A stretch of 64,000 nt of DNA from Marinobacter sp. ANT_B65 (GCF_002407605.1 NZ_NXGV01000002.1:497645-561644); one strand, 5' to 3'; positions 7,840-17,020 are shown, counted from the first letter of the stretch. The notes: a model not told the origin generated them from the letters alone. Numbers and translations are program-made.

Positions 7840-9348
7840 ATGACAAAACAGTCCGGCCAGGGGCCGCACAATACCGACTCTGAATATTTTTTCAGAAAGC
7901 TGGCTTCGGGCATCCCGGGTGTGCTTTTTACCTATTGGCTGAGTGCCGATAGTGAATTGCACAGATACCTGTTTGTCAGCGATCAGGTGCAGAGTCTTCT
8001 GGGACTTGACCCTGCTGATCTGCGGAAAAAAGCGGGTGCAATGTTTTCTGTCATTCACCCGGAGGACATCAGCGGCGTCAGCGCCAGTATTGACGGGTCT
8101 GTCAAAACCCTCATGCCCTGGAGATATCAGGCCCGCCTGAAAGTGGTAGCTGGACACTACGAGTGGTTTGAAGTCCATGCAACGCCCGAGCGCCAGGCTG
8201 ATGGAAGCACTGCCTGGTATGGCCAGTTTTACAGTATCCAGCACTATAAAGAGCTTGAGTTCACTCTCCGGGAGCGTGAGGCTGAGTCAGCCTTCCAGGC
8301 TGATTTCCAGAAAGTGATCGCCAGCCTGTCTACCGAGTTCATTAATCTGAGCTTCGGCACTATTGATCAGTGTATTTCTGAATTACTGAGAACGATCGGC
8401 AGTTTTTTTGCGGTTGACCGGGCGTACGTGTACGAGTTTTCCTCAGACTACCGCGTTATGGACAATACTCACGAATGGTGTTCGCCAGGCGTACCGTCTC
8501 TTATTGATACTCAGCATGATGTGCAGACTGAGGATTTTGAGTGGTGGCAAACCAAGGTCCGTGAGATGGTCAGTGGCAACCGGGTCGTTTTTGTTGAAGC
8601 TTTGGAGCAGTTGCCTGATGGTCCGGAGCGCACACTTCTGGAGCAGCAGAGTGTCTGTTCAATGTTCTGCGTGCCGATCCGGGTCCGGGGTGTTGTTACC
8701 GGCTTTTTTGGCGTGGACTCTCTTCGCGAGCGGGCCTGGCGTGAGGATCAGGCAGATCTTCTTATTATAGTATCGGGCCTGCTCTCAGGCGCACTTGAGC
8801 GCCACAGGCTTGAAAGCGAGCTGCTCAACCAGTCTATTCGCGATCCCCTGACCACTTTGCATAATCGCCGGTATCTGATGCCCCGGCTTAATGAAATGCT
8901 CAGCCGTGTTAGCCGCTATGGAGAGCATTTTACCATTGCGATTTTTGATCTCGACCGGTTTAAACAGATCAACGATTCCCGGGGGCATCTGGGCGGGGAT
9001 TTCTGCCTGCGCAGGTTTGCTGACATATTGCTGGAACAGACCCGTGAAACCGATGTGGTGGCGCGATATGGAGGAGAAGAGTTTGTTGTGGCATTCAGCG
9101 GTGTGATGGAGGCGGATGTGCGGGACACGGTTAGCCGTATTATTTGTTCGGTGCGTGATTACGATTTTGTTTTTGAAGGCCATACATTACCTCTGACAGT
9201 CAGTGCAGGTATTGCTGCGATCGGGGAGCTTGGCGGCATTCCGGCCTCGCCAGACCCGCTGATCCAGCTGGCGGATCAGCGGGTCTATTACGCGAAGCAG
9301 GCCGGCCGCGACTGTCTTGTTGATGCATCAGGAGTATCGCGCAGATAG
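7840..9348 (+). CDS. PAS-GAF-GGDEF diguanylate cyclase
   Basis: Predicted cytoplasmic sensor that makes cyclic di-GMP from two GTP. The roughly 502-residue protein has a PAS fold in about residues 20-130 (IHPEDISGVSAS, then WRYQARLKVVAGHYEWFE), a GAF fold around 145-310, and a GGDEF domain in the last 170 residues. The active-site loop is YGGEEF, and RETD five residues upstream is an intact inhibitory I-site, so the enzyme should be active and product-inhibited. No membrane segment is seen. The start at 7840 has GGCGAG at suitable distance; an in-frame start at 7786 would add 18 unconserved residues. It is divergent from the peroxiredoxin gene, sharing its repeat-rich upstream region. The ligand of the sensory domains is not predictable. 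Confidence 0.93.
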   Translation: MTKQSGQGPHNTDSEYFFRKLASGIPGVLFTYWLSADSELHRYLFVSDQVQSLLGLDPADLRKKAGAMFSVIHPEDISGVSASIDGSVKTLMPWRYQARLKVVAGHYEWFEVHATPERQADGSTAWYGQFYSIQHYKELEFTLREREAESAFQADFQKVIASLSTEFINLSFGTIDQCISELLRTIGSFFAVDRAYVYEFSSDYRVMDNTHEWCSPGVPSLIDTQHDVQTEDFEWWQTKVREMVSGNRVVFVEALEQLPDGPERTLLEQQSVCSMFCVPIRVRGVVTGFFGVDSLRERAWREDQADLLIIVSGLLSGALERHRLESELLNQSIRDPLTTLHNRRYLMPRLNEMLSRVSRYGEHFTIAIFDLDRFKQINDSRGHLGGDFCLRRFADILLEQTRETDVVARYGGEEFVVAFSGVMEADVRDTVSRIICSVRDYDFVFEGHTLPLTVSAGIAAIGELGGIPASPDPLIQLADQRVYYAKQAGRDCLVDASGVSRR

Positions 9349-9388
9349 GAAAAGAGAATTTCACCTAATATTCCGTTTTGGTATATCC

Positions 9389-9404
9389 TTAGAATTATAT
9401 CTAA
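9389..9404. promoter_or_regulatory. Short inverted repeat before the persulfide dioxygenase gene
   Basis: TTAGA (9389-9393) and TCTAA (9400-9404) flank an AT-rich centre about 30 bases before the GTG start. Sulfide/persulfide genes are often controlled by ArsR-type repressors of the BigR/SqrR group that bind AT-rich palindromes. No such regulator gene is in the window, so this is a weak candidate operator. Confidence 0.3.
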
Positions 9405-9432
9405 AGGGGCCGTCCCAACGGAGGTGAACACT

Positions 9433-10302
9433 GTGAGCAACAAACCGATTGTTCAGCATTTTTTTGATGAACCCACCAATACATTCAGTTATGTCGTCCG
9501 TGATCCCGGCAGCCAGGCCTGTGCGATTCTTGATTCGGTGCTCGATTTTGACTACGCCGCAGGAAAAACCGATGTGCGTTCTGCGGACGAAATTGTCGAA
9601 TACGTGCGCTCTGAGAACCTGAAGGTTGAGTGGATTCTGGAGACTCATGTTCATGCGGACCATTTGTCTGCGGCGCCTCATCTCCACGAGAAACTGGGTG
9701 GTAAAACCGGCATTGGTGCCCATATCTGCGATGTTCAGGAGATTTTTGGCAAGGCGTTTAACGCCGGTACCGAATTTGCCCGTGATGGCAGTCAGTTTGA
9801 CCGGTTGTTCCGGGATGGAGATACCTTTGCAATTGGTGGCCTTGAAGGTCGCGTTATGCATACTCCCGGCCACACACCTGCGTGCCTGACCTATGTTATC
9901 GGTGACGCTGCCTTTGTTGGCGACACTCTCTTCATGCCGGATTACGGGACGGCGCGCTGTGATTTTCCCGGCGGTGATGCCCGTGCACTTTACAGGTCTG
10001 TTCGCAAGGTGCTGTCGTTGCCGGCAGAGACCCGTATTTTCCTGTGCCATGATTACAAGGCGCCGGGCAGGGACGTTTATGCACACGAGACAACCGTAGC
10101 GGAGCAGCGCGCGGCCAATGTTCACGTGCATGACGGTGTGACTGAAGACGAGTTTGTAAAAATGCGCACGGAGCGCGATGCGACTCTCGATATGCCGCGG
10201 CTGATACTGCCCTCAGTACAAGTGAATATGCGGGCGGGAGAAATGCCTCCGGCAGAGGATAACGGGCAGGTGTATCTGAAAATCCCGGTCAACCTGTTCT
10301 GA
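9433..10302 (+). CDS. MBL-fold persulfide dioxygenase (ETHE1/Blh-like)
   Basis: Predicted non-heme iron enzyme oxidising glutathione persulfide to sulfite and glutathione in sulfide detoxification. The 289-residue protein shows the metallo-beta-lactamase motif THVHADHLSAA (His72, His74, Asp76, His77) and MHTPGHTPACLTY further on, with a second-shell GDTLFMPDYGTARCDFPGG block typical of the persulfide dioxygenase branch rather than glyoxalase II. GGAGG precedes the GTG at 9433 by eight bases; another GTG at 9424 overlaps that ribosome site and is rejected. The SulP gene follows after seven bases, so the two are translationally linked and probably form a sulfur oxidation and anion export unit. 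No sulfide:quinone reductase gene is seen. Confidence 0.9.
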   Translation: MSNKPIVQHFFDEPTNTFSYVVRDPGSQACAILDSVLDFDYAAGKTDVRSADEIVEYVRSENLKVEWILETHVHADHLSAAPHLHEKLGGKTGIGAHICDVQEIFGKAFNAGTEFARDGSQFDRLFRDGDTFAIGGLEGRVMHTPGHTPACLTYVIGDAAFVGDTLFMPDYGTARCDFPGGDARALYRSVRKVLSLPAETRIFLCHDYKAPGRDVYAHETTVAEQRAANVHVHDGVTEDEFVKMRTERDATLDMPRLILPSVQVNMRAGEMPPAEDNGQVYLKIPVNLF

Positions 10303-10309
10303 GCGCCTG

Positions 10310-12043
10310 ATGAACTTTAAACGCTACCTGCCTGTTCTCCAGTGGGCTCCGCAATATGGCCGAAGCCAGGCCACCAGTGATCTGGTGGCTGCGGTTATTG
10401 TGACTGTAATGCTGATTCCCCAGTCTCTGGCCTACGCTCTGCTGGCCGGCCTGCCTGCTCAGGTCGGGCTGTATGCCAGTATTCTTCCGCTGGTAATCTA
10501 CGCGATCTTCGGAACAAGCCGAACGCTCTCTGTGGGGCCTGTGGCCGTGGCCTCCCTGATGACCGCCGCTGCGCTGGCGCCGCTGGCTGAAGCGGGAAGC
10601 CCTGAGTACGTCGCAGGAGCAATTCTTCTGGCTGTTATGTCCGGGCTGATGCTCACAATGATGGGCATTCTCCGGTTGGGATTCCTTGCCAACTTTCTCA
10701 GCCATCCGGTTATCTCCGGTTTTATCACGGCTTCGGGAATTGTAATTGCTGCCAGCCAGCTCAAGCACATCTTCGGGGTACAGGCGACCGGCCAGAATCT
10801 TCTGACGATTGGCCATTCGCTGATGCAGTCGATCGGTGATACCAATATGGCAACCCTGGCGATAGGTGCGGGAGCCTTGTTGTTTCTTGTGTTTGCGCGA
10901 AAGCAGCTTAAACCTCTTCTGATACGTTCAGGTATGGGCGCGCGCGCAGCGGATATCGTCACCAAAACTGCGCCGATTCTGGCCGTGCTCGTAACTACGC
11001 TGGTGGCCTGGCTGTTCGGGCTGGGTGATCAGGGTGTACATCTGGTGGGTCATGTTCCTTCGGGTCTTCCGGAGCTGACGATGCCCACAATGGACTTGGG
11101 GCTTTGGCAGCAGCTGGCGGTCAGCGCACTGTTAATCAGTGTGGTGGGTTTCGTTGAGTCGGTTTCTGTAGGGCAGACTCTCGCAGCAAAGCGGCGTCAG
11201 CGGATTGACCCGGACCAGGAGCTGATTGGTTTGGGAACCGCCAACCTTAGTGCGGGGTTTTCCGGAGGGATGCCGGTAACAGGCGGGTTTTCCAGGTCGG
11301 TGGTTAATTTTGATGCCGGGGCGGAAACCCCGGCTGCAGGTGCATATGCGGCTGTCGGGATTGCCCTTGCAACCTTGTTTCTGACGCCTGCTATTGCCTA
11401 TTTGCCGCAGGCAACCCTCGCTGCGACCATCATAGTTGCTGTAGCGACGCTGATTGATTTTCCGGCGCTGGGACGCACCTGGCGGTATTCGCGGACGGAT
11501 TTCGGGGCTATGCTGGCCACCATTGTGCTGACACTCGCACATAGTGTTGAAGCGGGCATCATCTCAGGGGTGGCGCTCTCCATAGGTTTGTTTCTGTATC
11601 GTACCAGCCGGCCCCACAGCGCTGTTGTTGGCAGGGTTCCCGGCACAGAGCACTTCCGTAATGTGCTTCGCCATGATGTGGAGCTATGCCCGAAAGTCAC
11701 TTTTCTGCGCGTGGATGAAAGCCTGTATTTTGCCAATGCGCGTTTTCTGGAAGAGACGGTGATGGATCTGGTTATTTGCAAGCCGGAGCTGAAAGATCTG
11801 GTTCTGGTGTGTCCTGCCGTCAACCAGATAGATGCGTCCGCACTGGAAAGCCTGGAGGCGATAAATGAACGTCTCAAGGATGCCGGGGTGCGCCTGCACC
11901 TTTCTGAGGTGAAAGGGCCAGTCATGGATCGGCTAAGGGGAACCGAGCTGGTTTCTCATCTGGGCGGCCAGGTATTTCTCAGCACCTATGAAGCCTGGCA
12001 GGCTCTTACCGACAGTCACATGCCAATAAAACATACCGCCTGA
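10310..12043 (+). CDS. SulP-family anion permease with STAS domain
   Basis: A 577-residue inner-membrane protein. The first 420 residues or so contain about ten to twelve hydrophobic segments with the SulP signature VTVMLIPQSLAYALLAGLP and SVGPVAVASLM. The last 130 residues form a soluble STAS domain. SulP proteins move sulfate, bicarbonate or other anions, often with sodium or protons. Because the gene directly follows a persulfide dioxygenase (seven bases between them), sulfite or sulfate exchange is the natural guess, but a bicarbonate role cannot be excluded from sequence. Confidence 0.9.
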   Translation: MNFKRYLPVLQWAPQYGRSQATSDLVAAVIVTVMLIPQSLAYALLAGLPAQVGLYASILPLVIYAIFGTSRTLSVGPVAVASLMTAAALAPLAEAGSPEYVAGAILLAVMSGLMLTMMGILRLGFLANFLSHPVISGFITASGIVIAASQLKHIFGVQATGQNLLTIGHSLMQSIGDTNMATLAIGAGALLFLVFARKQLKPLLIRSGMGARAADIVTKTAPILAVLVTTLVAWLFGLGDQGVHLVGHVPSGLPELTMPTMDLGLWQQLAVSALLISVVGFVESVSVGQTLAAKRRQRIDPDQELIGLGTANLSAGFSGGMPVTGGFSRSVVNFDAGAETPAAGAYAAVGIALATLFLTPAIAYLPQATLAATIIVAVATLIDFPALGRTWRYSRTDFGAMLATIVLTLAHSVEAGIISGVALSIGLFLYRTSRPHSAVVGRVPGTEHFRNVLRHDVELCPKVTFLRVDESLYFANARFLEETVMDLVICKPELKDLVLVCPAVNQIDASALESLEAINERLKDAGVRLHLSEVKGPVMDRLRGTELVSHLGGQVFLSTYEAWQALTDSHMPIKHTA

Positions 12044-12155
12044 AAGGGGAGGCACTGCGTTCCTCCTGTTTTCCGATGACACAGATCATTGGCTGTTCGG
12101 GAGTCTGCGCCGTTATCATTGGGAATGTTCCGGATTTTAATAGGCGTAGTGCTAT

Positions 12156-12815
12156 ATGGGCATGACCGATAATTTGCTATCTACCGGGCAGTGGGTCGTA
12201 ACTCTGGCCCTGTTCCTGTTGATTCTTGTGCAGGCCGCCCGGTCTGTGCGCTGGCGAGACCTGGTTTCAGACAATGCCCTGCAGCATTCTTTTTTCGGTG
12301 CTGCAGTGGCCCTGGGTTTTATCTGGCAGCTGCGGGCGGGTATCTACCCCGGGTTAGCAATTCATATCTTTGGCATTACTGTGGTCACACTGATGCTGGG
12401 CTGGGGTCTGGCGGTATTTGCCGGGCTCCTGGCTCTGGCTATTACGGTGGTAACGGGCCGGGAGCCGGTGATGATGTTCGCCGCCAATGGCTTTGTGACC
12501 GTTATGATCCCCGCTCTGGTTACTCAGGGCATCATGCTTTGGGAAAGGCACCGGGATTTCAGCAATTTTTTTGCCTATATTTTTGTTTGTGGTTTTTTCG
12601 GGGCCGGCCTGTCAGTCGTCGTCGCCGGGCTGGTGATGTGCATGATGCTCTGGCTTAGCGGCGTATATGAATTTTCAGAGCTGGTTCATGATTATCTTCG
12701 ATACCTGCCGCTGTTCATGATCCCTGAGGGCTTTGTGAATGGGGCGGTTGTTACCGGCATGATGGTGTTTCATCCGGACCGGCTGACAACCCTGGACCAG
12801 CGGCGGTATCGTTAA
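12156..12815 (+). CDS. Orphan CbiM-like membrane permease
   Basis: A 219-residue protein with six or so hydrophobic segments, related to the CbiM/NikM substrate-capture subunits of energy-coupling-factor cobalt/nickel transporters. Two things are unusual. The N-terminus (MGMTDNLL) lacks the histidine-containing MHI-type motif that binds the metal in classical CbiM. And no CbiN, CbiQ or CbiO gene is nearby. The protein may therefore work alone, with partners encoded elsewhere, or on another substrate. An ATG two codons downstream is an alternative start. It is convergent with the GGDEF-EAL gene, 25 bases apart. Confidence 0.75.
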   Translation: MGMTDNLLSTGQWVVTLALFLLILVQAARSVRWRDLVSDNALQHSFFGAAVALGFIWQLRAGIYPGLAIHIFGITVVTLMLGWGLAVFAGLLALAITVVTGREPVMMFAANGFVTVMIPALVTQGIMLWERHRDFSNFFAYIFVCGFFGAGLSVVVAGLVMCMMLWLSGVYEFSELVHDYLRYLPLFMIPEGFVNGAVVTGMMVFHPDRLTTLDQRRYR

Positions 12816-12840
12816 CAAAACAGTGCTCCCCGGGTTTTGG

Positions 12841-14967
12841 TCACCAACCTGGCGCGCTGGCGCATACCGGTTTTTCAGCGGCACTGTTTTTCTTGTGCCA
12901 CAGCTGCATCCATTCCTGTATTTCGCCTGCCGGCATCGGGCGCGCAATTCCGTAGCCCTGAGCGTAATCGCAGCCTAACTTGCGCAAAGCGTGAGCATGG
13001 GCCATGGTCTCAACACCTTCTGCCAGAATCGGGTGGGAGAACCTCTGGCCAAGAAAAATCACGCTCTCCACAATAGCCCTGTCGCTTGTATCATTGAGCA
13101 TATTGAGCACAAAACTCTTGTCAATTTTTACCAGGTCGACTGGCAGCGTGCGCATGTAGGTTAGTGAAGCAAACCCTGTTCCGAAATCATCCAGAGCAAC
13201 ACGAAGTCCCAGTTCCTGGCACCGGGTAAGCACGTTGCTGGCTCGCCGGATATCATCAAGTGCAGTTGATTCAAGAACTTCCAGGGTGATCTTCCCGGGC
13301 TTTACCCCCGGGTGGCTGTGCAGGTAACTCTCCAGATAGCGCGTGAAGCTCTGGTCCATCAAGTGTCGCGCGCTGATGTTGATGCTGATTGACAGATCAT
13401 GGCCGGCTTGGTGCCAGAGGTTCATCTGGGAAATAGCCTTTTTCAGAACCCATTGGCCCAAGGGCACCTCCAGGTGACTGTCTTCCAGTGTGGGAAGAAA
13501 AGCTGCCGGGTGTAGCAATCCTTTATAGGGGTGCTTCCAGCGGATAAGCGCCTCAAAACCCACTACCTTGCAATCCGCTATGCGCACCTGAGGCTGAAAA
13601 TAGAGCTCAAACTCCTCGTTTTCGAGAGCCCGGGTGATTTCAGTAAGCTGTTTACGACGTTGCTGCCGGTGTTCGTTCAGTTCCGGGTCAAAAAAGTGCA
13701 GCAGGTTCCGCCCTTTCTCCTTGGCAGAGTACATGGCCTGGTCGGCATGGCGGATCAGCCCTTCAGCATCTGCATTATCAGCGGGGTAGCGGGTGATGCC
13801 GAGGCTTGCGGTGAGGGTGATCGGCCCCGTACCTGTGCCTGGGTCAACTGGCTCATTGATAATGGACAATATACGCTTATAGATAACGTCATGATTATCA
13901 CTCTGAAGAATCAGGCCGAACTCGTCGCCACCAATCCGGGCAGCGGTATCGCCACTGTGCAGGGCTTGTGCCAGACGGCGAGCAAGCACGCGCAGTATCT
14001 GGTTGCCAACGGTTTGCCCAAAACTGTCATTGATCGCCTTGAAGCCGTCGAGGTCCAGATAACAGACTGACAGAGTCTTTTGCTGTTGATCTGCGTGTGT
14101 TCGCGCTCTGGCCAGACGGTCTTCCAGTCGCTGGCGGTTGGGCAGGCCGGTGAGTTCGTCATAGTTGGCGGCCCAGTCCAGCTCTTTGGCATGGTTTTTC
14201 AGTGCGGTAATATCGGTGAACGTTGCGACATGGTAGTAGCGGCCGGGCTCATTAAGGTGCACGCGGCTGATTGATTGCAGTTCGACAAACTCTTCGCCGT
14301 TTTTTCGTCGGTTCCAGATTTCGCCGCGCCAGTGGTCATTTTCCTGAATACTTTGCCACATGGAACGGTAGTAGTCAGGTGAGTGACGGCCAGAACTCAG
14401 GATCGACGGGTTGAGTCCCAGCACGTCCAGACGACTGTATCCGGTAATGCGGGAGAAGGCCGGGTTCACATCCAGTATCCGGTTGTTGTGATCGGAAATG
14501 ATGATGGCTTCGTGGCTGCGGTCAAATACGCTGGCTGCAATGCGCAAACCGCGCTCGCCTTGTTTGTGATCCGAGATGTTGTTCATTATGGCGATGAACC
14601 CGGGCTTTACGCCCTGTTCTGCGCCGACAGGAATACAGTTGAGATGGATCCAGAATGGAGCGCCGGAGCGGGTGTATAGCAGAACGTCTTCTTCAAACGG
14701 ATCCCCCTGACACAGTTTCCGGGTGATACGGGCCCTTGTGTCCGGGTCTGTAGCCGGGCCATTAAGAAGGTCGTTCGGGCGGGTTCCGGAAATATCCTTT
14801 AGCAGGTAACCGGTATGTTCTTCAAAACCTGGGTTGGCCCACTGAATAATCCCTTCTGCATCAAGGATAAGTACCATGTTGGGTGTGACACTGGCAACCA
14901 GTGAAAGGAGCTCTGGATCAATCTCGGAGCAAGGCGTCTCGGGTTCCGGAATATCTATATCTGACAT
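12841..14967 (-). CDS. PAS-PAS-GGDEF-EAL cyclic di-GMP enzyme
   Basis: A 708-residue cytoplasmic protein with two PAS domains (about residues 20-140 and 145-265), a GGDEF domain (about 270-435) and an EAL domain (about 445-695). Both catalytic cores look intact: IGGDEF in the first; EALIRW, NISARHL, LEVLEST, DDFGTG and AEGVET in the second. The I-site position reads HSGD instead of RxxD, so feedback inhibition is probably lost. It may act mainly as a phosphodiesterase, possibly GTP-stimulated, but bifunctionality is possible. A 9-of-10 ANR/FNR-type site lies about 156 bases upstream, which suggests oxygen-dependent expression. It is transcribed in the same direction as, and downstream of, the RegB/RegA pair. 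Confidence 0.93.
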   Translation of the reverse strand: MSDIDIPEPETPCSEIDPELLSLVASVTPNMVLILDAEGIIQWANPGFEEHTGYLLKDISGTRPNDLLNGPATDPDTRARITRKLCQGDPFEEDVLLYTRSGAPFWIHLNCIPVGAEQGVKPGFIAIMNNISDHKQGERGLRIAASVFDRSHEAIIISDHNNRILDVNPAFSRITGYSRLDVLGLNPSILSSGRHSPDYYRSMWQSIQENDHWRGEIWNRRKNGEEFVELQSISRVHLNEPGRYYHVATFTDITALKNHAKELDWAANYDELTGLPNRQRLEDRLARARTHADQQQKTLSVCYLDLDGFKAINDSFGQTVGNQILRVLARRLAQALHSGDTAARIGGDEFGLILQSDNHDVIYKRILSIINEPVDPGTGTGPITLTASLGITRYPADNADAEGLIRHADQAMYSAKEKGRNLLHFFDPELNEHRQQRRKQLTEITRALENEEFELYFQPQVRIADCKVVGFEALIRWKHPYKGLLHPAAFLPTLEDSHLEVPLGQWVLKKAISQMNLWHQAGHDLSISINISARHLMDQSFTRYLESYLHSHPGVKPGKITLEVLESTALDDIRRASNVLTRCQELGLRVALDDFGTGFASLTYMRTLPVDLVKIDKSFVLNMLNDTSDRAIVESVIFLGQRFSHPILAEGVETMAHAHALRKLGCDYAQGYGIARPMPAGEIQEWMQLWHKKNSAAEKPVCASAPGW

Positions 14968-15122
14968 AATTAGATCTGTGCTCCGGCCACAAAAAGTGCG
15001 ACTGTTCTCCCTGTCCTGATAGATTGATCCTGATATTGATTTATACGCGTTGCATCGGTCGCTTGCCAGCGTGCTTTGTGAAAAAGCAGCCGCGCAGAAT
15101 ACCCATGCAAACGGAAATAAGA

Positions 15123-15136
15123 TTGATATATGTCAA
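15123..15136 (-). promoter_or_regulatory. Candidate ANR/FNR site
   Basis: TTGATATATGTCAA matches the TTGAT-N4-ATCAA consensus at 9 of 10 positions. It lies between the response regulator stop (15153) and the GGDEF-EAL gene. A TATTCT hexamer on the minus strand (15101-15096) would place the site near -40.5, close to the class II position. Direction and function are inferred. Confidence 0.55.
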
Positions 15137-15152
15137 TTTTTTGCCTGGTAGT

Positions 15153-15686
15153 TCAGTTGCGCCAACGGGAATGCTTTTGCAGCTTTCTTTGCAGGGTTCG
15201 CCGGTGCATGTGCAGAGCCCTGGCGGTGGCAGAGACATTGCCCTCATGCTCATTAAGCACCCGCTGAATGTGCTCCCATTCCATTTCTTCCACTGACGGC
15301 GGCTCATGTCGCAGTTCCGGGGATGTTGCCAGGGCTTCAAAGCCACTGATGAGCTGATGCACGGTAACCGGTTTGCATAAGTAATTGACGGCGCCCCGGC
15401 GCATGGCTTCAACCGCTGTGGCAATGCTGCCATAGCCTGTCAGCACAAGGACGTCGAGCCCGGGTATTCTGGTGAGGAGTTCCGGCAGGAGCTGAAGGCC
15501 GCTCTCGCCCGCAAGGTTCAGGTCCAGAACGCACTTTCCGAAGCCCTGGGTGTCGAGGGCGTGGAGTGCTTCGGCATGGGAGTGAGTACCTGTGGCTTCA
15601 ATTCCCTGGCGCTTCAGCGCTCGCTGGAGTATCTCCAGAAAGGCAGCGTCATCGTCAATAAGCAGCCAGCGTTCGTTTGTGGTCAT
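15153..15686 (-). CDS. regA: RegA/PrrA/RoxR-type response regulator
   Basis: A 177-residue two-component regulator: receiver domain with phospho-acceptor Asp55 (CVLDLNLAGESG) and KP motif (LCKPV), then a Fis-type helix-turn-helix with the highly conserved GNVSATARALHMHRRTLQRK stretch near the C-terminus, which is the hallmark of the RegA group. In other proteobacteria RegA-type proteins control respiration, nitrogen and carbon metabolism genes according to the redox state. Its start overlaps the end of the kinase gene by four bases (ATGA arrangement), so the pair is translationally coupled. Confidence 0.93.
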   Translation of the reverse strand: MTTNERWLLIDDDAAFLEILQRALKRQGIEATGTHSHAEALHALDTQGFGKCVLDLNLAGESGLQLLPELLTRIPGLDVLVLTGYGSIATAVEAMRRGAVNYLCKPVTVHQLISGFEALATSPELRHEPPSVEEMEWEHIQRVLNEHEGNVSATARALHMHRRTLQRKLQKHSRWRN

Positions 15687-16951
15687 TTGCTCCCTCCGGC
15701 GTTTGTTTTATCCGCCCCGGCTTCCGGCAAATCGATGATCATGGTCGTACCATCCTGGTCAACTCGTGCTTTCAGGGTGCCTCCCAGGCGCTGAATTGTG
15801 GCGTTTGAAAGGAAGAGGCCAACGCCCAGACCGCTCTCTGAGCCCACGATCTGTTCGCCCGGGGTCTCCTGCAGAGTATCCTCCAGGCCGTCTCCGTGGT
15901 CTTCCACCACTATTTCGATTCTGCTGGAAGTTGCTCTGTGTACACTGACAGCTACCCATGTCGGGCTGGCAGTAAGAGCATTGGCCAGAAGATTGAGGAT
16001 GGCCTGGTCCAGAGTGGCATCTACCGCAACCTGGCAATCCGGAAGCTCTGCCGACCAATCTATGGGTGCCGCTGGCCACAGGAGTGTGGCCGACTCTCTC
16101 AGCCGTGCCACCCACTCCTGCACCGGGAGGTTTTCCAGCTGCGCGGTTTTAGCTTGAATGGCTGCGTTGGAAAGCTGCTGCAGGTGTTTGCCACAAAGAG
16201 CAAGCTGTCGTTCCATCAGGTTCAGGTCTTCAGCAAGGTCGGGGTCGGGAAACGCTGAGCGGATCTCGTCGACCAGCAATGTCATGGTGTTCAGAGGCGT
16301 GCCCAAACGATGGGCAACGGCGGCGGCAGAAAGCCCCAATGCAATGATCTGTTCATCGCGCAGGCGCGTCTCCCGGATGCTTGACAGCTGCTCCTGTTGC
16401 TGGCGCAACCTTCGTGCGAGAGCCCCTACTACCAGCAAAAGGATCACAGCTGTAATAGCAAAGGTGACCCACATCCCGACCAGGTGTAACTGCGCCAGAT
16501 TGGCATGGTTGTGGTCATGGGTAAGCGGAGAATGCCAGACAACCAGGGCCGTGTAGACCGCAATTCCTGAAAGCGTAAGAGCAATGCTCTGGCTAAGGGG
16601 AACCAGAATGATCGCTACGGCTATAGGCAGCAGCAGTAAGGAAACCAGAGGGTTAGTATAGCCGCCGGTGAGGAACAGCCAGGCACCTATCAGGGCCAGG
16701 TCAAGGGCGAGACCGGCACTTACGCTTGCCGGCGAGCGTGGTGGTCGTCGGGTAAACCAGAGCCAGCCGAGAGTAGCGAGAACGCCATAGAGCAGGCATA
16801 TAGCGAGTGCTTCAGCGCGGTGTGCAAGTGTAACAACGGTTTCTGCTACCGCAAGGGCGGTAAGCTGGAGGCCAACGACTGCCAGGCGCATGGCCAGCAG
16901 GTAGCGCGCAGCTTGTTGGAAGCCTGTTTGAGAGTGGGTCAGCCATTTCAT
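15683..16951 (-). CDS. regB: RegB/PrrB/RoxS-type redox sensor histidine kinase
   Basis: A 422-residue membrane kinase with about six hydrophobic segments in the first 175 residues. Between segments lies GGYTNPL (residues 96-102), matching the conserved ubiquinone-binding heptad GGxxNPF of RegB. The H-box is AVAHRLGTPLNT with His214; an Arg replaces the usual Glu after the His. Cys253 in LALCGKHL corresponds to the redox-active cysteine of RegB. The ATP-binding domain (NLLANAL, GDG, GLGVGLFLS) is complete. So both known redox inputs, quinone and thiol, seem to be present. The gene lies 69 bases downstream of the KaiC/PEP-synthase-like gene and may belong to its operon. Confidence 0.93.
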   Translation of the reverse strand: MKWLTHSQTGFQQAARYLLAMRLAVVGLQLTALAVAETVVTLAHRAEALAICLLYGVLATLGWLWFTRRPPRSPASVSAGLALDLALIGAWLFLTGGYTNPLVSLLLLPIAVAIILVPLSQSIALTLSGIAVYTALVVWHSPLTHDHNHANLAQLHLVGMWVTFAITAVILLLVVGALARRLRQQQEQLSSIRETRLRDEQIIALGLSAAAVAHRLGTPLNTMTLLVDEIRSAFPDPDLAEDLNLMERQLALCGKHLQQLSNAAIQAKTAQLENLPVQEWVARLRESATLLWPAAPIDWSAELPDCQVAVDATLDQAILNLLANALTASPTWVAVSVHRATSSRIEIVVEDHGDGLEDTLQETPGEQIVGSESGLGVGLFLSNATIQRLGGTLKARVDQDGTTMIIDLPEAGADKTNAGGSK

Positions 16952-17020
16952 GATACAGATTCTAACAGGGCAGAGCAGGCAGGGGTGAATCCTGCGAATA
17001 CTTTGAGTAAGTTCCCGGCA

